DNA of 64,000 nucleotides from Jiella avicenniae (lineage in GTDB: Bacteria > Pseudomonadota > Alphaproteobacteria > Rhizobiales > Rhizobiaceae): positions 62,001 through 126,000 of the forward strand of contig NZ_JAJUWU010000015.1 of the NCBI RefSeq assembly GCF_021390325.1, written 5' to 3'. Positions 59,541-64,000 of this stretch are shown here, one piece after another. Position 1 is the stretch's first letter. Each line of letters begins with the position of its first letter. The position numbers and the translations under genes were made by a program. The notes below the pieces were generated by a model that had not been told where the DNA came from, made no database searches, and worked only from the letters and a program-made list of their open reading frames with translations.

Positions 59541-59987
59541 TCAATCAGGCAGCCGACCCGAAATCGCCAGCGTGGTCAGAATGTCGGTGGAAAGCGCGGC
59601 ATCGCGCTGTGGCAGGCTGAGCAGCGGCGCGAGGTGGCCGAGGATTTCGGCCGTGCGCGGCGGCGGATGGCGGATGATCGCCGCGGGCGGCACGAGATCG
59701 ACGACCAGCCAGAGCGGTACGCTCGGCCGAAAGGGTTCGCGGACGATGCCGAGACCGGCGATCTCGAGCAGACCCGCGATCTCGGCGGGTGCCGAAAGTT
59801 TGATCGCTCCCTCGCATGGCTCGGCGATCACCCGGTCGTCGGCGACGAATTCGGCTTCGACGCCGGCGCCGCGCCGCAACAGCGCCAGGACGAGGGCCGA
59901 CTTGCCGCTGCCTGCCGGCCCGCGGATCAGCACGCCGCGGCCGGCGAGCGCGACGGCACAGGCGTGGAGGTTGACGGCGGCGGTCAT
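59541..59987 (-). CDS. hprK: HPr kinase/phosphorylase, short alphaproteobacterial type
   Basis: 148 residues, about half the length of Gram-positive HprK because the N-terminal domain is missing, as is usual in alphaproteobacteria. Walker A is IRGPAGSGKSALVLALLRRG (residues 21-40). The acidic FVADDRVIAEP and the LAPAEIAGLLEIAGLGIV-like segment (here LSAPAEIAGLLEIAGLGI) follow. It phosphorylates HPr on Ser90. It overlaps chvG by four bases at its start, so it is read through from chvG. Confidence 0.93.
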   Translation of the reverse strand: MTAAVNLHACAVALAGRGVLIRGPAGSGKSALVLALLRRGAGVEAEFVADDRVIAEPCEGAIKLSAPAEIAGLLEIAGLGIVREPFRPSVPLWLVVDLVPPAAIIRHPPPRTAEILGHLAPLLSLPQRDAALSTDILTTLAISGRLPD

Positions 59988-61804
59988 CCGGCCGGCAGCG
60001 AGACGACGAAACGGGCGCCGCGGACCCCGCCGGGCGCCGCCGGATCGACGATGTTTTCCGCCCTGAGCGTTCCTTCGTGGGCCTCGACGATCTGGCGCGA
60101 GATCGACAGGCCGAGGCCGGAATTCTGGCCGAAGGCCTCGCCCGCGGGACGGTCGGTGTAGAAACGTTCGAAGATGCGGTCGATCACTTCGGCCTGGATG
60201 CCGGGGCCGTTGTCCTCGATCGAGACGACGACCCGCGGACCGCGACGACGGATCAGGACGTCGATGCGGCCGCCGTCGGCCGGCACGAAGGAGCGGGCAT
60301 TCTCGATCAGATTGGTGAACACCTGGCTCAGTCGCAGGTCGTGTCCGGACACGACGTAGCCCTGCTTCTGGGTCGCCGGCAGCTTCTGCGCCTCGAAATT
60401 GATGGTCAGTTTGCGGCCCGTCGTCGTATGGCCCCGCGCGCCGTCGACGACCGAGCGCAGGAGCGCGGCGAGATCGACCTTGTCGGCGACGTTTCGCGCC
60501 AGTTCCGCGTCGAGGCGCGAGGCATCCGAAATGTCGGTGATCAGCCGGTCGAGACGCCTCACGTCATGCTGGATGATCTCCATCAGCCGGCTCTTGGAGG
60601 TCTCGTTCTTGGCCAGCGGCAACGTCTCGACGGCACTGCGCAGGGAGGTGAGGGGGTTCTTCAGCTCGTGGGAAACGTCGGCGGCGAAGGATTCGATCGC
60701 GTCGATCCGGGCATAGAGGGAGCGCGTCATCTCGCTCAGGGCGCGGGCGAGATTGCCGATCTCGTCGGTGCGGTCGCCGAAGTCGGGGATCGCGGCCCGG
60801 TCCTTGACGCCGCGGCGCACCCGGATGGCGGCGGCTGACAGCCGGCGGAGGGGCGTCGCGATGGTCGAGGCGAGCAGCGTCGACAGGACGATGACGACAA
60901 GGGCGGCGACGCCGAAGACGCGCACGATCGCCATGCGCTCGGCCTGGACGATCTTGTCGATGTCGCCGCCCTGGGTCGACAGCAGGAGCACGCCGAGGAC
61001 GGCGCGGAAGCGCTGGATCGGCACGGCGACGGAGACGATCAGTTCGCCGTTCTCGGTCGCCCGCACGACGGTGGCCGGTCCGCCGGTCAGGGCGTTCATC
61101 ACCTCGGGATAGGAGGTGCCGGAGCCGCCGGGCGCCTCGTGATAGATCGGCAGGTCGCTGCCGGTGAAGATGCTGCGCAGGTAGTCGAGGAACCGGCCGG
61201 CGGGATCGGGCTCGTCCTGGGCGACCGGCGGCAGGTCGTAGCGCAGGATCTGGCCACGGGAATAGAGGTGGCGGGAATCGAGGATGAGATTGGCGTCCCG
61301 GTCGTAGAGCCGCGCGCGCGTGCGGGTCGGGGAGATCAGCCGCCTTAGGAGCGGCGCGACCCGTTCGGGATTGATCGGAAAGTCGAGGCTTTCCGTCGCC
61401 TCGGCCGAGGGCGCGAGCGTGTCCCCGGCCTGCAGTTCGAGCAGCTTTTCCGGGTCGAGGGTGATCGAATTGGTCTCGACCGTCGCCGAGGAGGCGATCG
61501 CCGCGGCGATGATTTCACCCTGGGTCAGCAGGCTCTCGACGCGGGCGTCGATCAGCCCGGCGCGGAACTGGTTCAGATAGAGGATGCCGGTGACGAGGAC
61601 GATCAGCGCCACGAGGTTGAGAAAGACGATGCGCCGGGTCAGCGACGAGAAGATCGAGTGGCCGAGCAGCCACCGCACCCGATAGAGCACGCGGCGGATG
61701 AACGGCAGCCGGCGCAGGCGCTTGCGCAACGCCGCGTCGCGGCGCTGGCGCCTGTCGCGCGCCTCCTGATCCTGCTTCTCTTCGCCTTCCAAAACCGAAA
61801 CCAT
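59984..61804 (-). CDS. chvG: sensor histidine kinase ChvG (ExoS)
   Basis: 606 residues. A basic N-terminus, membrane helix 1 (about 55-78), a periplasmic sensor of about 210 residues (LYDRDANLILDSRHLYSRGQILRYDLPP is strongly conserved), membrane helix 2 (about 296-318), HAMP, then the kinase: H-box FAADVSHELKNPLTSLRSAVE, N-box NLIENARSFV, G-boxes DNGPGI and NSGLGLSISRQIVEAHEG. With ChvI it responds to acidity and envelope stress and is held off by ExoR in rhizobia. It lies about 190 bp after chvI. Confidence 0.97.
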   Translation of the reverse strand: MVSVLEGEEKQDQEARDRRQRRDAALRKRLRRLPFIRRVLYRVRWLLGHSIFSSLTRRIVFLNLVALIVLVTGILYLNQFRAGLIDARVESLLTQGEIIAAAIASSATVETNSITLDPEKLLELQAGDTLAPSAEATESLDFPINPERVAPLLRRLISPTRTRARLYDRDANLILDSRHLYSRGQILRYDLPPVAQDEPDPAGRFLDYLRSIFTGSDLPIYHEAPGGSGTSYPEVMNALTGGPATVVRATENGELIVSVAVPIQRFRAVLGVLLLSTQGGDIDKIVQAERMAIVRVFGVAALVVIVLSTLLASTIATPLRRLSAAAIRVRRGVKDRAAIPDFGDRTDEIGNLARALSEMTRSLYARIDAIESFAADVSHELKNPLTSLRSAVETLPLAKNETSKSRLMEIIQHDVRRLDRLITDISDASRLDAELARNVADKVDLAALLRSVVDGARGHTTTGRKLTINFEAQKLPATQKQGYVVSGHDLRLSQVFTNLIENARSFVPADGGRIDVLIRRRGPRVVVSIEDNGPGIQAEVIDRIFERFYTDRPAGEAFGQNSGLGLSISRQIVEAHEGTLRAENIVDPAAPGGVRGARFVVSLPAG

Positions 61805-61997
61805 GAACCTTCATGTCTCGCGAGGGGGATCTCGGGGCGCCTCCGGCGCTGCCGGGCGCTGATCGCTTGCGGGGCGCGTTCAGCCGGGGTTGTCGCGCCG
61901 TCGCCCCGCATCGTCGCGGTTTCCGGCTCCGTCGGCGGCCGGGCTTCGGCCACCCGCGATCCTGCGCATGACCGCGAAGTTCGGCGAGTACGACCGG

Positions 61998-62705
61998 TTA
62001 CGCCTCGCGGAAGCGGTAGCCCACCCCGTAGAGGGTTTCGATCATGTCGAAATCGTCGTCGATCGCCTTGAACTTCTTGCGCAGTCGCTTGATGTGGCTG
62101 TCGATGGTGCGGTCGTCGACATAGACCTGTTCGTCATAGGCGGCGTCCATCAGGGCGTCGCGGCTCTTCACCACGCCCGGCCGCATCGCCAGCGAGTGCA
62201 AAATGAGAAATTCGGTGACCGTCAGGGTCACGGGCTTACTCTTCCAGGTGCAGGTGTGGCGCTCCTGGTCCATCACCAACTGGCCGCGCTCCAGGGAGGA
62301 TTCCGGGGCTGCCGTCGCGCCGGGCTTGGCCGTGACGTCCCGCGGCGCGCCGCGCCTCAGGATCGCACGGACGCGTTCGACCAGGAGCCTTTGCGAGAAC
62401 GGTTTGCGGATATAGTCGTCCGCGCCCATCTTCAGCCCGAAGAGCTCGTCGATCTCCTCGTCCTTGGAGGTGAGGAAGATCACCGGCAGGTCGGACTTCT
62501 GGCGCAGGCGGCGCAAGAGTTCCATCCCGTCCATGCGCGGCATCTTGATGTCGAAGATGGCGAGATGCGGCGGGCTCGATTGCAGCCCCTCCAGCGCGGA
62601 TGCGCCGTCGGTGTAGGTCTCGACCCGATAACCCTCGTTTTCCAAAGCAATCGAGACGGACGTCAGAATGTTTCGGTCGTCGTCCACGAGGGCGATTGTC
62701 GGCAT
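61998..62705 (-). CDS. chvI: response regulator ChvI
   Basis: 235 residues from the ATG at 62705 ([26 protein letters not shown]). Receiver domain with phospho-acceptor Asp52 in [17 protein letters not shown], the Thr of [10 protein letters not shown] and the Lys of [11 protein letters not shown]. An OmpR/PhoB winged-helix domain follows ([53 protein letters not shown]). An insertion of about 25 residues rich in Ala/Gly/Pro separates the two domains. Partner of ChvG. Confidence 0.98.
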   Translation of the reverse strand: MPTIALVDDDRNILTSVSIALENEGYRVETYTDGASALEGLQSSPPHLAIFDIKMPRMDGMELLRRLRQKSDLPVIFLTSKDEEIDELFGLKMGADDYIRKPFSQRLLVERVRAILRRGAPRDVTAKPGATAAPESSLERGQLVMDQERHTCTWKSKPVTLTVTEFLILHSLAMRPGVVKSRDALMDAAYDEQVYVDDRTIDSHIKRLRKKFKAIDDDFDMIETLYGVGYRFREA

Positions 62706-63343
62706 TTCAAACTTCTCCAGTCTTCGATCCGGCTGCAGTTCGCAATGCGTGCCGCACGGTGAAGGCCGCCGGATCTGGCGTGGCGGAGGCGCGACCGGCC
62801 GGCGCTGCAGGCTCGCCTGCCTCCGCCGATTTCGAACCATGCCATCGCATGAGATAAGCCCCTTACTCGACATCAATCCGCATAAAAATGTGGCACGCCG
62901 CGAAATCGGCAACGGGGCCCGATGTTATGGCCTCGATGCGTCTGCCGGGCGGCTCGATCCGGCTCGTCCCGAAGCTTCGGCCGCGCCATCTCGGCGTCGC
63001 GACCCATCTTTTCGCTGACGCTCACGAGGCGCGTCGCCGAGGCTGATCGACGCGCATTATAACAGAAGACGGCGGGAATACAGCCCGGGGGGTGGGGTGG
63101 CGGCCCACGTCGCCTGCCACGCTCGAACGTCCGAGGGCGCCCCGAGGGGGCGATCGTTTCTGGAATGAAGTATCGGTGCGGATTTAAGCATCGAAACGAT
63201 TAGATCACCAGCAAACCCGACTTAATCGATTAAATTACTGATATCGTTAAGTTTTAATGGTGAAAGTGCTTGCGGCTGACTGGGCTGTCGTCTATCTGTC
63301 GTGAAATCCAGGGTGGGTCGAGCGAGTTTTCAGGAGGCGAGTG
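62706..63343. other. divergent regulatory region between chvI and pckA
   Basis: About 640 bp without a gene; frames over it lack family features. The chvI-side half is ordinary GC-rich sequence. The pckA-side part, about 63170-63270, is strikingly AT-rich and holds the perfect palindrome TTAATCGATTAA (listed separately), a likely operator. Confidence 0.6.
63222..63233. promoter_or_regulatory. palindrome upstream of pckA, likely LacI-type operator
   Basis: TTAATCGATTAA is a perfect 12-bp palindrome with a central CG, the hallmark of LacI/GalR-family operators. It lies 110 bp before the pckA start in AT-rich sequence. In Sinorhizobium the LacI-type regulator PckR controls pckA; that this is its site is inference. 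Confidence 0.6.
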
Positions 63344-64000
63344 GTGGATCAGATCGGGACGCGAAATCCGCAAGTCGGGATCGAATCGACGGGGCTGGAG
63401 GGGCTCTCCTCCGTTCGCTGGAACCTGCCGGAAGCCGAGCTCGTCGAGATCGCCGTCAAGCGCGGCGAGGCACGGCTGAGCGCCCATGGCGCCCTCGTCG
63501 CCACCACCGGCAAGCATACCGGCCGCTCGGCCAAGGACAAGTTCGTCGTTCGCGACGAAAATACTGAGCCGGCGGTATGGTGGGACAACAATGCCGCGAT
63601 GGAGCCGGAAGCCTTCGAGCGGCTTTACGAGGACTTCAAGCAGGCGGCGAAGGGGCGCGACCTCTTCGTGCAGGATCTGATCGGCGGCGCCGATCCCGAA
63701 AACGCCATCAAGGTCCGTGTCGTCACCGAATATGCCTGGCACTCGCTGTTCATCCGCAATCTTCTGATCCGTCCCTCCACCGAAGCGTTGAAGAGCTTCG
63801 TGCCGGACATGACGATCATCGACCTGCCGTCCTTCACCGCCGATCCGGAGCGCCACGGCTGCCGCTCCGAGACGGTCATCGCCTGCGACCTCACCCGCAA
63901 CATCGTCCTCATCGGCGGCACTTCCTATGCCGGCGAGATGAAGAAGTCGGTGTTCACGGCGCTCAACTGGCGTCTGCCGGCGAACGGCGTCATGCCGATG
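63344..64000 (+). CDS. pckA: phosphoenolpyruvate carboxykinase (ATP), 5' part
   Basis: 219 residues visible; the gene runs past the right edge (full length is about 535). The start is a GTG at 63344 with AGGAGG seven bases upstream, giving [20 protein letters not shown]. The enzyme converts oxaloacetate to PEP for gluconeogenesis. Conserved parts: [40 protein letters not shown] and [22 protein letters not shown], where the last contains the kinase-type substrate loop. pckA next to chvI is a classical rhizobial arrangement. Confidence 0.97.
   Translation, partial: MDQIGTRNPQVGIESTGLEGLSSVRWNLPEAELVEIAVKRGEARLSAHGALVATTGKHTGRSAKDKFVVRDENTEPAVWWDNNAAMEPEAFERLYEDFKQAAKGRDLFVQDLIGGADPENAIKVRVVTEYAWHSLFIRNLLIRPSTEALKSFVPDMTIIDLPSFTADPERHGCRSETVIACDLTRNIVLIGGTSYAGEMKKSVFTALNWRLPANGVMPM

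Overview
The window is GC-rich (most third codon positions are G or C) and almost fully coding. It looks like an ordinary chromosomal segment of an alphaproteobacterium of the order Hyphomicrobiales (Rhizobiales). The strongest pointers are the block ptsH - EIIA - hprK - chvG - chvI - pckA, the atpHAGDC operon lying apart from any F0 genes, the bolA - J-domain - cobS order, an Omp25/31-type outer membrane protein, a TIGR02300-type acidic protein, and an alphaproteobacterial LexA box (GAAC-N7-GAAC). The family is not certain; an Aurantimonadaceae-like organism would fit but was not tested. I found no tRNA, rRNA, CRISPR array, insertion sequence or prophage.

Layout. 1-5.5 kb: a DoxX-like membrane protein and a small exported protein, then pgsA and uvrC on the minus strand and an outer membrane beta-barrel protein. 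5.9-13.3 kb: a NIT-domain chemoreceptor, a class A penicillin-binding protein, a DUF1275 membrane protein, bolA, a J-domain protein and cobS (no cobT next to it). 13.6-16.4 kb: opgH overlapping an FkbM-type methyltransferase, followed by a nested inverted repeat. 16.7-28.06 kb: a minus-strand type VI secretion operon (OmpA-like, tssA, tssB, tssC, hcp, tssE, tssF, tssG, clpV) read from a promoter at about 28.05 kb that carries a near-perfect operator-like inverted repeat. It lacks tssJ, tssK, tssL, tssM and vgrG.

28.3-34.7 kb: a glutathione-transferase-like protein, an exported protein, rlmJ, an Old Yellow Enzyme reductase, a higBA toxin-antitoxin pair with a palindromic operator, cysG and rppH. 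34.8-39.9 kb: atpHAGDC with a 70-residue Cys-containing protein wedged between atpD and atpC by overlapping reading frames. 40.2-48.3 kb: a DUF4345 protein, then a tightly overlapping operon DUF4129 - DUF4350-like - MoxR - DUF58 - SpoIIM-like - RDD plus a multi-pass membrane protein.

48.3-52.9 kb: rnhB, a PA0069-type radical SAM protein and a divergent glycosyltransferase-like gene sharing a LexA box, then a TetR regulator divergent from a quinone-oxidoreductase-like gene with two 18-bp operators. 53-58.2 kb: aroA - small membrane protein - cmk - rpsA, and the divergent TIGR02300 gene. 58.4-64 kb: ptsH, EIIA, hprK, chvG, chvI and the start of pckA, cut by the window edge.

Taken together, most of the segment is core metabolism and envelope biology (peptidoglycan, phospholipid, glucan, ChvG/ChvI envelope stress signalling, PTS-Ntr control). 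The accessory parts are the T6SS operon, higBA, the TetR/oxidoreductase pair and a few one-gene insertions into otherwise conserved operons. I did not find a clearly new multi-gene system. The most original observations are regulatory sites and the one-gene insertions into the atp and aroA-cmk-rpsA operons.
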